Source: WLND01 sp040398845 (GTDB taxonomy: Bacteria; Actinomycetota; Actinomycetes; S36-B12). From it: a stretch of DNA of 64,000 nucleotides. Below are positions 24,366-32,058 of the stretch, in pieces. Where the stretch lies: contig JBBATH010000007.1 in the NCBI GenBank assembly GCA_040398845.1, positions 1-64,000 on the forward strand, written 5' to 3'. The notes under the pieces are model-generated. The model saw only the letters and a list, made by a program, of their open reading frames with translations, was not told the origin of the DNA and made no database searches. Position 1 is the stretch's first letter, and each line of letters begins with the position of its first letter. A program made the translations under genes and the position numbers.

Positions 24366-25972
24366 CGACTTCGCGAGGCCCGGTAAGCCGTGGAATCCCA
24401 GGTGGTCTCGGTGACGCCTCGCTCCCGCAACTCGTGCTTGCGGATCTTGCCGGTGTCGGTCAGCGGAAACTCAGTGACGTAATCGAGGTACCTCGGCACC
24501 GCGTAGCGCGCTAGGCGCGCCTCGCACGCATCGATGATGGCGGGGGAATCCCCGGGGGCACCTCCATTAGTCCGGATGAACGCCATGACCTCATCCTCAC
24601 CGAACTCCGAGGGAACGGGGATAACGGCAGACCGAAGAACGCCCGGAATCGCATCGAGGACCTGTTCGACCTCCCACGCTGAAATGTTTTCACCGCGTCT
24701 GCGAATGACGTCCTTGATGCGGTCGAGGAAGCGGTACCAACCCTGCTCGCGCACGACCCGATCCCCTGAGTGGAACCAGCCACCACGATTGGCCTCGGCT
24801 GTTACCTCGGGCATGCGCCAGTAGCCGAGGCTGAATGCGCTCGGGATGGCCGTCCGCAGGAGGAGTTCACCGGGGGTGCCATCAGCCACTTCAAGGCCCT
24901 GTTCATCTACGGCGACGGCTTCGAAGCCCGTCACGACGGTACCCATGAAGCCGAGCCGCCGCTCCTTGGGTGGCGGTGCGATCGTGAGGTTTGTCTCTGT
25001 CATGCCATGGCCCTCGATGAGCTCCGGTCCGAAACGACGCTCGAACTCAGTCACCACTGCGGTGGTCGTGCCCGGGGCGAGGATCCGGGACACCCGGTGG
25101 GAGTGGTCGTCGGCGCTGGGTGGGCGGGTGAGCAGCATGCTCACGGTGGCTCCGAGTAGGTAGGTGACGGTTGCCTCGGCGTCGCGTATGCGCTCCCAGA
25201 AACGTGAAACCGAGAAACGCCAACCGACGTGGAACCGCGAACCGTGAATGAAGCTCTGGATAACACCGTTGAGTGCGTTCGTGTGAAACAAGGGAAGGCA
25301 GGTGTAGGCGACGTCGTTCGGGGTGAGATTGAGGAGTTCCCCCACGGAGTCACCCCATTGGATGAATTGCCCCTGAGGACAGATGACCCCCTTCGAGACC
25401 CCGGTGGTGCCTGATGTCATGAGGATTGCGAGAGGACTGGAGGGTTCGGACAACGTCAAGTCATGGGCTAGCCCTGGGGCGCAGAGCCAAGCCGGATCGC
25501 CGGCGCCTTCGCCGATCTGGCCCACCTGAACCGCCCTATCCCCCAGTGTTCTGGCGGCCTCTTCGACGGGATTCAGGCAGGTGTATTCCGCGAGAATTGC
25601 GGTTGGCTCGACATAGTCAAGGAAGGTCGCGAGCTGCTCGATGGGCGAATCAGGGTTCAGTGGCACAAATATCGCGCCGAGCCACGAGCAGCCGAGGAAG
25701 ATCTCGAGAACCTCAAGACGATTCGTTGAGACAACGACTACTCGGTCTCCGGGTCTGACGCCCGCTGCATGCAGGCTCCCGGCCGCACGCGCAGCCCATT
25801 CGGGCAGGTCAGCGTACGCGACTGAGGTGACGCCGTCGGTGAGGGCAATCGCGCCGTGGAACGCAGCAGCACCCGCAATGAGCAGCCGATTTACTGTTCG
25901 ATCTGGTCCGCGCAGGTCGATCTTGGCATCGCGCGCATCGGCCCACGAGGCTGTCTCCTGGTGCCCGTCCAT
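24362..25972 (-). CDS. Acyl-CoA synthetase / AMP-dependent ligase
   Basis: ANL-superfamily ligase, 536 residues from ATG 25972, which has GGAGG 10 bases upstream; the upstream part of the open frame is not family-like. Core motifs are in order: LMTSGTTGVSKG (P-loop, A3), GHGMTETN (A5), GWFHSGD (A7), RIKDVIRRRGENIS (A8) and TDTGKIRKHEL with the catalytic Lys (A10). It activates a carboxylic acid to its CoA thioester. First gene of the minus-strand operon ligase-thiolase-Zn protein, divergent from iclR, which probably controls it. Confidence 0.9.
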   Translation of the reverse strand: MDGHQETASWADARDAKIDLRGPDRTVNRLLIAGAAAFHGAIALTDGVTSVAYADLPEWAARAAGSLHAAGVRPGDRVVVVSTNRLEVLEIFLGCSWLGAIFVPLNPDSPIEQLATFLDYVEPTAILAEYTCLNPVEEAARTLGDRAVQVGQIGEGAGDPAWLCAPGLAHDLTLSEPSSPLAILMTSGTTGVSKGVICPQGQFIQWGDSVGELLNLTPNDVAYTCLPLFHTNALNGVIQSFIHGSRFHVGWRFSVSRFWERIRDAEATVTYLLGATVSMLLTRPPSADDHSHRVSRILAPGTTTAVVTEFERRFGPELIEGHGMTETNLTIAPPPKERRLGFMGTVVTGFEAVAVDEQGLEVADGTPGELLLRTAIPSAFSLGYWRMPEVTAEANRGGWFHSGDRVVREQGWYRFLDRIKDVIRRRGENISAWEVEQVLDAIPGVLRSAVIPVPSEFGEDEVMAFIRTNGGAPGDSPAIIDACEARLARYAVPRYLDYVTEFPLTDTGKIRKHELRERGVTETTWDSTAYRASRSR

Positions 25973-26145
25973 CGCGTTACGTCCTCCATCGTCGTTGCCA
26001 TACGTGTCTGCCAAACTGATGTCTAATGCACCAATGCGGTGAACTCCACCCACGTGGACCGCTGAGCAAGATATCGACCGAGATTCAAGTGAATCCATGG
26101 CACCGCATTCCGCTCGGAGAACTTTCATGGTAGGAATCGGACACC

Positions 26146-26940
26146 ATGATCATTCAGGGTCGATTGGCTGAAACCCCCGAAGGGGATGCGGACGCCCCGT
26201 TCGACTCAGCCAATAGCGTCATCGGCAAGGTCCGTCTCATCATTGACGCCTTTGGACCTGACGATGACTCGCTGTCACTTTCCGAGTTGTCGCGTCGAAC
26301 CGGCATCTCGAAGGCCTCCGTGCATCGTCTCGCGAGGGAACTCCTCGATTGGGGTGTTCTCGAGCGCAACGAATTCGAGTATCAACTTGGGATTCACCTC
26401 TATGAGATCGGCGCCCGAGTGCCGAGGGTCCGAGTTCTGCGCGACAACGTCAGGCCATTCATGGCAGACCTCCACACTGAAACGCACGAGACGGTGCATC
26501 TCGCCGTGCTTGCTGGCCTCGAGGTGCTCTTCATTGAACGAGCGAATGGCTATCGCCAATCCCCGCGCCAGTCGAAGTTCGCTGGGCGAACCCACCTGCA
26601 CTGCTCCGCGACCGGCAAGGTGCTAATGGCGTTCGGGTCGGGTGAACTTCTCGATGAGGTCGCGAACCGAGCCATGCCACGCATGACCCGATTCACCATC
26701 ACCTCTCCGCGAGCACTTGTCGGGCAGATCGAGCAGGTTCGGCATGATGGTTTCGCGGTGGAGCGTGAGGAGACCGCGCTGGGCTATATGAGCATCGCGG
26801 TGCCACTCTTCACGCGCGAAGCGGTCGCGGTTGGCGCCCTGTCGATCACCGCTCCCACCTATCGCGCGGACGCGAATCGCTACCTGAAGGCCCTGCAGGT
26901 GACTCGTCGACAGATGACTGAGGTAGGGGCGCTCATCTAA
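26146..26940 (+). CDS. IclR-family transcriptional regulator
   Basis: Protein of 264 residues. An N-terminal winged helix (LSLSELSRRTGISKASVHRL) is followed by an IclR effector domain (HETVHLAVLAGLEVLFIERA, HCSATGKVLMAFG, GYMSIAVPLF). It lies divergent from the acyl-CoA ligase with about 170 bases between them. IclR proteins usually bind their own divergent promoter and sense an aromatic or short acid ligand. It is the only regulator in the 12-27 kb cluster and so the prime candidate to control it. Confidence 0.9.
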   Translation: MIIQGRLAETPEGDADAPFDSANSVIGKVRLIIDAFGPDDDSLSLSELSRRTGISKASVHRLARELLDWGVLERNEFEYQLGIHLYEIGARVPRVRVLRDNVRPFMADLHTETHETVHLAVLAGLEVLFIERANGYRQSPRQSKFAGRTHLHCSATGKVLMAFGSGELLDEVANRAMPRMTRFTITSPRALVGQIEQVRHDGFAVEREETALGYMSIAVPLFTREAVAVGALSITAPTYRADANRYLKALQVTRRQMTEVGALI

Positions 26941-27012
26941 CGCCGGGCACGGAGATACCCTTGCATGAGGTCAAATTCGCAGTTACTTTTTACTAGTGGT
27001 TGATGAGCGGTC

Positions 27013-27225
27013 ATTGCACCCTCGGCCCTCAAGCATGGACTGCAGCGAGAGGTCATCCTCCACGCATACCGCAACCCCTTGCGGGTTTGGGATCTAGGCG
27101 ATGGCTTCACGATGATGATCGGAGCCAATTCAGCGGCGATCATCATGGAAGTTGGCTACGTCAAGGGCGACGTGGCCATGGTGATCGTGCACGCCATGCG
27201 AGCACGCGAGAAGTTTTTGAGGTGA
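27013..27225 (+). CDS. Small toxin-like protein upstream of HTH antitoxin; start codon doubtful
   Basis: The frame reads IAPSALKHGLQREVILHAYR, then NPLRVWDLGDGFTM, LLEV-like IIMEVGYVKG and IVHAMRAREKFLR before TGA 27223-27225. It is about 70 residues and resembles short BrnT/RelE-like toxins of actinobacteria that precede an HTH partner. Upstream in frame are two TGA (27001, 27004), then GCG-GTC-ATT; no ATG, GTG or TTG precedes the conserved start of the protein. Either it uses a rare ATT, or its start codon has mutated and the toxin is silent. The stop overlaps the next ATG by one base. Confidence 0.6.
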   Translation: MAPSALKHGLQREVILHAYRNPLRVWDLGDGFTMMIGANSAAIIMEVGYVKGDVAMVIVHAMRAREKFLR

Positions 27226-27500
27226 TGACGATGCCACGCACAGTTGACGAGATCCTACAGCACGCCGATGAGCTCGCCGCGCGCTTTGAAGATTACGAAC
27301 TTTCCGATGCTCAGGAACTTGACCCCGCTGCTGTAGCCCTGCTTCGGGCGGCAGTTCAGGAGCGGTGTGCTGCCGAGCGCCACATCATCGAGGCGATCAG
27401 CACGGCACGCGCATCAGGAATGAGCTGGTCCGCTATCGGATCCTTTGTTGGAACGTCAGGTGAGGCAGCGCGCCAGCGGTACGCCGACAACGTTGCCTGA
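27225..27500 (+). CDS. Antitoxin-like protein with C-terminal HTH
   Basis: Protein of 91 residues from the ATG overlapping the upstream stop (GTG 27222 also possible). The N-terminal half is helical and acidic (VDEILQHADELAARFEDYEL). The C-terminal half is an HTH-like block (ASGMSWSAIGSFVGTSGEAA), reminiscent of sigma-factor region 4. The toxin-first order and one-base overlap suggest a TA module with antitoxin second, as in HigBA or BrnTA. The family assignment is from memory of similar actinobacterial pairs. Confidence 0.7.
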   Translation: MTMPRTVDEILQHADELAARFEDYELSDAQELDPAAVALLRAAVQERCAAERHIIEAISTARASGMSWSAIGSFVGTSGEAARQRYADNVA

Positions 27501-27533
27501 GCCCGTTTCGCTGGGAAGGCAATTGCCGACGAG

Positions 27534-29714
27534 TCACGGACGCTGGTGCACGACGAGGGGGAGAATCGCGGTGGCCCCGGCCTCGCGTAGGAGTGCCCCG
27601 CTGATCGTCATGGTCCATCCGGTGCGCAGGGTGTCGTCGACAAGAAGGATCGGGCCACTCGGAGCGGCAATCCCGGCGCGCAGTCGAATCCGCGCCTCGA
27701 CGGTTCGGGCGCGTGCCGCCGGTGATAGGCCGGACGGGGCATGGGGGCCGCTGACCTCGAAGGGCTCGATCATGGTGAGCTGACCGATTGCTGCGAGTCC
27801 GGCGGCGAGGGACTGATTGAATCGTGGCCGTCGCGTGGAGGGAATCGCGGCAACCGCTATCGGTCGGGCCTTCCAGGATGATCGCCAGCGGGCGAGGACT
27901 GCAGTGAGCCCCTGAAGCACCCAGTCGGGCGACTCGATATCGTCGCTGCCGTCGGCGAGGAGCCCTGCGACGTCAGTCCAAGCCGGATCGTCGGCAAAGG
28001 CCAGCGCCCGACCCTCGGTAATCGCAAGAGTCGGGCTGATTCGACCGCTGCGCCCGATAAGACCACCCGCCCAGAGTTTGCGGGGTGCAATGACGGTGTC
28101 GAGCCCGCGCAGGAATGTCGTGGCCGCCTCCAGGTTCTCGCGGCTCGGCGTTCGGGGGAGCGCGGCGGGCAGGGCTCCGACACAGACTGAGCATCGGCCA
28201 CACTGCGCGGACACGCCGACAGTGTCGTCAAGGGCAAGTCGCAGGAGTGTTTCAAGGCAGGTTGTGGCGGCGGCGTAGGAGCGCATGAGGTCGGCTTCCG
28301 CCCGTCGCGCCTCGACCAACGCCGTGTATTTCGCATCGTCGTAACTCCAGGGTTGCCCGCTGGCTGACCAGCCATCGGCGGAGCGTGTCACCGCATCATC
28401 GACGGCGAGCACCTTGACGAGGAGTTCAACCCGTGAGCGCCGGACACCCGTGGAGGTCTCGAGGGCGATGACGCTCACGGCTCCCGGGGCATCGTGGAGG
28501 GCCGCGAGGACAGCGTTCGCCTCGACCGGATCTGGGACCGATGCCGTGGCGAACCACTCCCACAACCGCTCGTCGCTGCGGCTCGGTAGAAGGGTGACGA
28601 CCGCCTCGTCAAGAGCCCTGCCTGCCCGACCCACCTGCTGGTAGTAGTCAACAGGGGAGCTCGGCGACCCGACGTGCAGACAGAACGCGAGATCCGGCTT
28701 GTCGTAGCCCATGCCGAGAGCACTGGTGGCGACTACCGCCTTCAACTCGTTGCGGCGCAACGCATCCTCGACGCGCCCCCGCTCATCGGCCTCCAGCTGC
28801 CCCGAATACTCGGCGACAGCAAAACCTTGTGATGCGAGGAAACCCGCAAGTCTTGTCGCCTCAGCGACGGTGAGGACGTAGACGATGCCCGAACCCTCAA
28901 GGAGACCCAAGGCGTCAGCAACCCAGGCATAACGCTCGATCGGCGAGAGCCCAGGGAGCACCGAGAGTTGAAGGGAGGTGCGGGCGAGTTCGCCGCGCTG
29001 CACGAACGTGTTGTCACCGAGTTGGGTAGCGATGTCGGCCGTGACCCTGGCATTGGCGGTCGCCGTGGTGGCGAGGACGGGCAACTGCGGATTCGCGAGC
29101 AGTAGCGCAGCAATCCGTTGATAATCCGGCCGAAAGTCGTGCCCCCAAGACGAGATGCAGTGAGCCTCGTCGATGACGAGCAGACCGAGGTTGTTGATGA
29201 GGTGAGTGAGCACCTCATCAACGAACCGAGGGCTCGCGAGCCGCTCGGGGCTCACGAGAACGACATCGACTGAGCCCGATGCCAGATCGCGTTCGAGTGA
29301 CGACCAGTCGTCGACATTTGAGGAGTTGAGGGTGATCGCCCGTAGACCGGCCCTGGAGGCTGCTGCGACCTGATCGCGCATGAGCGCGAGCAGCGGTGAG
29401 ACGACGAGAACTGGGCCAGACCCCGCGTCACGAACCGCCCGGGCGGCAATCCAATAGACCGCGGACTTCCCCCAGCCGGTGGCCTGAACGACGAGGGCGC
29501 GGCGCCGGTCGCAGACAAGGACCCGCACCGCCTCGAGTTGATCGGGGCGTACCGTGGCACCCGGACCAGCGAGAGCGGTTATCACCTGCTCGGCGGCTCG
29601 GATGAGACCGTCCTCGTCAATGACCTCGGCCTGGCCCGCCTTGCGCCGGGCCGGTTCCGGTGCGTTACCCGACAGGTGACAGTCCCTTGGCGATCTGAAC
29701 CAATTGCTGGGCAC
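27534..29714 (-). CDS. RecQ-family helicase fused to a C-terminal phosphoribosyltransferase-like domain
   Basis: Protein of 726 residues. The helicase core has an unusual Walker A (VVQATGWGKSAVYW), DEAHC with ISSWGHDFRPDY, LATTATANARV, and motif VI QVGRAGRALDEAVV. A zinc-binding region contains CGRCSVCVG. The last roughly 170 residues are not RecQ: RPIAVAAIPSTRRPRFNQSL and then GPILLVDDTLRTGWTMT, the PRPP-binding loop of type I phosphoribosyltransferases. The fusion suggests a repair helicase tied to nucleotide metabolism or sensing. The GTG at 29714 gives a 50-base overlap with the secreted-protein gene; a later start is possible. Confidence 0.85.
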   Translation of the reverse strand: MPSNWFRSPRDCHLSGNAPEPARRKAGQAEVIDEDGLIRAAEQVITALAGPGATVRPDQLEAVRVLVCDRRRALVVQATGWGKSAVYWIAARAVRDAGSGPVLVVSPLLALMRDQVAAASRAGLRAITLNSSNVDDWSSLERDLASGSVDVVLVSPERLASPRFVDEVLTHLINNLGLLVIDEAHCISSWGHDFRPDYQRIAALLLANPQLPVLATTATANARVTADIATQLGDNTFVQRGELARTSLQLSVLPGLSPIERYAWVADALGLLEGSGIVYVLTVAEATRLAGFLASQGFAVAEYSGQLEADERGRVEDALRRNELKAVVATSALGMGYDKPDLAFCLHVGSPSSPVDYYQQVGRAGRALDEAVVTLLPSRSDERLWEWFATASVPDPVEANAVLAALHDAPGAVSVIALETSTGVRRSRVELLVKVLAVDDAVTRSADGWSASGQPWSYDDAKYTALVEARRAEADLMRSYAAATTCLETLLRLALDDTVGVSAQCGRCSVCVGALPAALPRTPSRENLEAATTFLRGLDTVIAPRKLWAGGLIGRSGRISPTLAITEGRALAFADDPAWTDVAGLLADGSDDIESPDWVLQGLTAVLARWRSSWKARPIAVAAIPSTRRPRFNQSLAAGLAAIGQLTMIEPFEVSGPHAPSGLSPAARARTVEARIRLRAGIAAPSGPILLVDDTLRTGWTMTISGALLREAGATAILPLVVHQRP

Positions 29715-30204
29715 TCAGGTTCTTCTTGCCGAACGTCTCGATCCAGATCTGCGTCTCGCGCAGGCTGCCCTTGCCCGGCAGGGTCACTTTGAGGTTACCG
29801 CCGTACTTGGCAACATCAGACGCCGTGCAGGCTTTGCCGCTCGCCGGATCGCAGTACGCCTCGACGGTGGCCTTCGCTCCGTTGATAGTCGTGGTGAGCA
29901 CCGCCTGCCCGTTGCCGATGTCGTAGCACATCGGATTTCCCTCATTCAGAGTGAACTGACGCCCCGAGTGCCTGCCGTAGACAGCTGTGAGTGACTCGTC
30001 GACCCCTGGCGGGCACATCTGGTCGCCTCCGACGTGCTGAATGCCAAGGCCGGCGACGAAACTCGGCTGGTAAACCAGATATCCGACGCCGACCTGATGG
30101 TCCTGATACGGGTTGCCGGTGCCCATCGCGGAGGCAGTTGTTGCGCCTGCGGCCGTCATCACAAGTGCTGCTGCAGTTGCCGCCAGAACCGTCCAAGGCT
30201 TCAT
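29665..30204 (-). CDS. Secreted protein of unknown function
   Basis: Protein of 179 residues with a clear signal peptide (KPWTVLAATAAALVMTAAG, cleavage after TTASA). The mature part has Cys residues (QMCPPG, PMCYDIG, AYCDPASGKACTA) that could form two disulfides, and an alpha-helical C-terminus (SAQQLVQIAKGL). I do not recognise the family. It overlaps the upstream response-regulator gene by 4 bases (ATGA) and the downstream RecQ gene by 50, so the three form a run. That regulator may control its expression. Confidence 0.75.
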   Translation of the reverse strand: MKPWTVLAATAAALVMTAAGATTASAMGTGNPYQDHQVGVGYLVYQPSFVAGLGIQHVGGDQMCPPGVDESLTAVYGRHSGRQFTLNEGNPMCYDIGNGQAVLTTTINGAKATVEAYCDPASGKACTASDVAKYGGNLKVTLPGKGSLRETQIWIETFGKKNLSAQQLVQIAKGLSPVG

Positions 30205-30884
30205 GTTCCACTCCCCTGATCACCACGATGCTCCTGCTCGACCGACATTCGGGCGGACAGGGCCGCGGCCTGAGTGCGCCGCTCCATACCCAACTTAGCA
30301 AGGAGGCTCGACACGTAGTTCTTGACCGTCTTCTCCGCGAGGTGAATGGACTCGCCGATTTGGCGATTCGTCATGCCCTCGCCGATGAGATCGAGAATGC
30401 GGCGTTCCTGGTCGGAGAGACCATCGAGTCGGCCATCAGGCTCTTGCCCCTTGCGCAGGCGATCGAGCACCCGTTGAGTTGCAATGGGATCGAGGAGCGA
30501 CTGGCCTGCCGAGACCTGGCGGATGGCCTCGACGAGATCATTTCCTCTAATGTCCTTGAGGACATACCCCGAGGCGCCTGCCATGATTGCGTAGAAGAGC
30601 GCCTCGTCATCCGAGTATGAGGTGAGCATGAGGCACCGAACCTCCGGCATGACGGAGCGGATCTCACGGCAGACCTCCACACCCGAGCCATCGGGGAGAC
30701 GCACGTCAAGCACGGCGACATTGGGCCTCGAGGCCGGTATTCGGTGAACGGCCTCCAGCTTTGAAGCCGCCTCGCCGACGACCGTCATGTCGTCTTCAAG
30801 TGCGAGGAGGTCGGCTAGGCCACGACGCACAAGCTCGTGATCGTCCATAAGGAATACTCGGATCGGGTCAATTTCTGCTGGCAT
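30201..30884 (-). CDS. NarL/FixJ response regulator, DevR/DosR-like
   Basis: Protein of 227 residues. The receiver domain has the acidic pocket (VFLMDDHELVRRGL), the phospho-Asp in VAVLDVRLPDGSG and Thr in LMLTSYSDDEA. The LuxR-type HTH (LSDQERRILDLIGEGMTNRQ, then HLAEKTVKNYVSSLLAKLGM) is close to that of mycobacterial DosR across its length. No sensor kinase lies nearby. DosR-type proteins control responses to low oxygen or NO, but the targets here are unknown. It overlaps the secreted-protein gene by 4 bases. Confidence 0.9.
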   Translation of the reverse strand: MPAEIDPIRVFLMDDHELVRRGLADLLALEDDMTVVGEAASKLEAVHRIPASRPNVAVLDVRLPDGSGVEVCREIRSVMPEVRCLMLTSYSDDEALFYAIMAGASGYVLKDIRGNDLVEAIRQVSAGQSLLDPIATQRVLDRLRKGQEPDGRLDGLSDQERRILDLIGEGMTNRQIGESIHLAEKTVKNYVSSLLAKLGMERRTQAAALSARMSVEQEHRGDQGSGT

Positions 30885-30898
30885 TTATGCATTGTGCC

Positions 30899-30910
30899 GG
30901 GCTAAAGCCC
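30899..30910. promoter_or_regulatory. GGGCTAAAGCCC palindrome between response regulator and E1alpha
   Basis: A 12-base inverted repeat (GGGCT-AA-AGCCC) lies in the 84-base gap between the divergent DosR-like regulator and the E1alpha gene. Its shape recalls the DosR box (GGGACT-ww-AGTCCC) but lacks one base in each arm, so it is only a candidate operator. Confidence 0.3.
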
Positions 30911-30968
30911 CGGATGCCTGCTCTCGCGCGGGTATGGCGTGGCAGTATTCGCTGGGAAGGTGGGGTGC

Positions 30969-32057
30969 ATGGACGATTCAGGGCTTGGTGCGGCAGGGGT
31001 TCAACTCCTCACGCCGCAGGGCGAACGGGTGGAGCATCCAGACTTTCCACTGGCCCTGGCGAATGACGAATACCGGGGCCTGCTGCGTGACATGACCCTC
31101 GTTCGCCGCCTTGATGTCGAGGCAACAGCCCTCCAGCGCCAAGGTGAACTCGGCCTGTGGGCGTCGTGCCTAGGCCAGGAGGCTGCGCAGGTCGGCTCGG
31201 CGCACGCGATGGCTGCGTCCGACTATGCGTTCCCCACGTATCGGGAGCACGGTGTTGCCTGGGTGCGCGGTGTGCCGCCCCTCGAGATGCTCGCCATGCT
31301 CCGTGGAGTGACGAACGGCGGATGGGACCCGAATCGATACCGCTGTGCACCGAGCACCATCGTGATCGGCAATCAGGTGCTCCACGGCGTCGGCTACGCG
31401 ATGGGCATCCAGCTTGATGGGTCATTGGATGCTGCCATCGCCTACTTCGGTGACGGGGCGACCGCCCAGGGTGACGTCAATGAGGCGTTCGTTTTCGCCG
31501 CGGTCTTCAATGCTCCCGTCGTGTTCCTGTGCCAGAACAACCAGTGGGCGATCTCGCAGCCGACGAATCGCCAGACTCGCACCCCGCTCTTCGAGCGTGC
31601 CGCCGGGTTCGGCTTTCCCGGGGTCAGGGTCGACGGCAACGACGTCCTCGCAGTCGTTGCCGTCACCCGATACGCCATCCAACGTGCTCGCGCCGGTGAG
31701 GGACCCACACTCATCGAGGCCTACACCTACCGGATGGCCGCGCACACCACCTCCGACGATCCCACCCGCTACCGGGAGGCAGCCGAGCTCGATGCTTGGC
31801 GTCAACGCGACCCCATTGAGCGACTGAGAATTCACCTCACATCTCAGGGCATCGTCGATGATGACTTTCTTGAGGGACTTGAGCGGGAAGCCAATGACCT
31901 CGGTGAGTTCATCCGAGCCGGGGTTCGGGCGATGCCCGATCCGAAGCCTGGCGCAATGTTCGATCATGTCTACGCAGAGCGTCATCCGGATATCGATGCG
32001 CAGCGCGATGAACTCGATGCCTATCTTGCGAGCTTCGTCGAGGAAGGCGTCCGCTGA
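30969..32057 (+). CDS. 2-oxoacid dehydrogenase E1 component, alpha subunit
   Basis: Protein of 362 residues from ATG 30969, which follows AAGG/GGGG-rich sequence. The thiamine diphosphate motif is clear: YFGDGATAQGDVNEAFVFAA with the later CQNNQWAISQP. HTTSDDPTRYR marks the regulatory/phospho loop found in pyruvate and branched-chain types. With E1beta and E2 next to it, it makes a two-subunit E1. It decarboxylates pyruvate or a branched-chain 2-oxoacid; the sequence alone does not decide. No E3 is seen in the window. Confidence 0.9.
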   Translation: MDDSGLGAAGVQLLTPQGERVEHPDFPLALANDEYRGLLRDMTLVRRLDVEATALQRQGELGLWASCLGQEAAQVGSAHAMAASDYAFPTYREHGVAWVRGVPPLEMLAMLRGVTNGGWDPNRYRCAPSTIVIGNQVLHGVGYAMGIQLDGSLDAAIAYFGDGATAQGDVNEAFVFAAVFNAPVVFLCQNNQWAISQPTNRQTRTPLFERAAGFGFPGVRVDGNDVLAVVAVTRYAIQRARAGEGPTLIEAYTYRMAAHTTSDDPTRYREAAELDAWRQRDPIERLRIHLTSQGIVDDDFLEGLEREANDLGEFIRAGVRAMPDPKPGAMFDHVYAERHPDIDAQRDELDAYLASFVEEGVR

Positions 32058-32058
32058 T

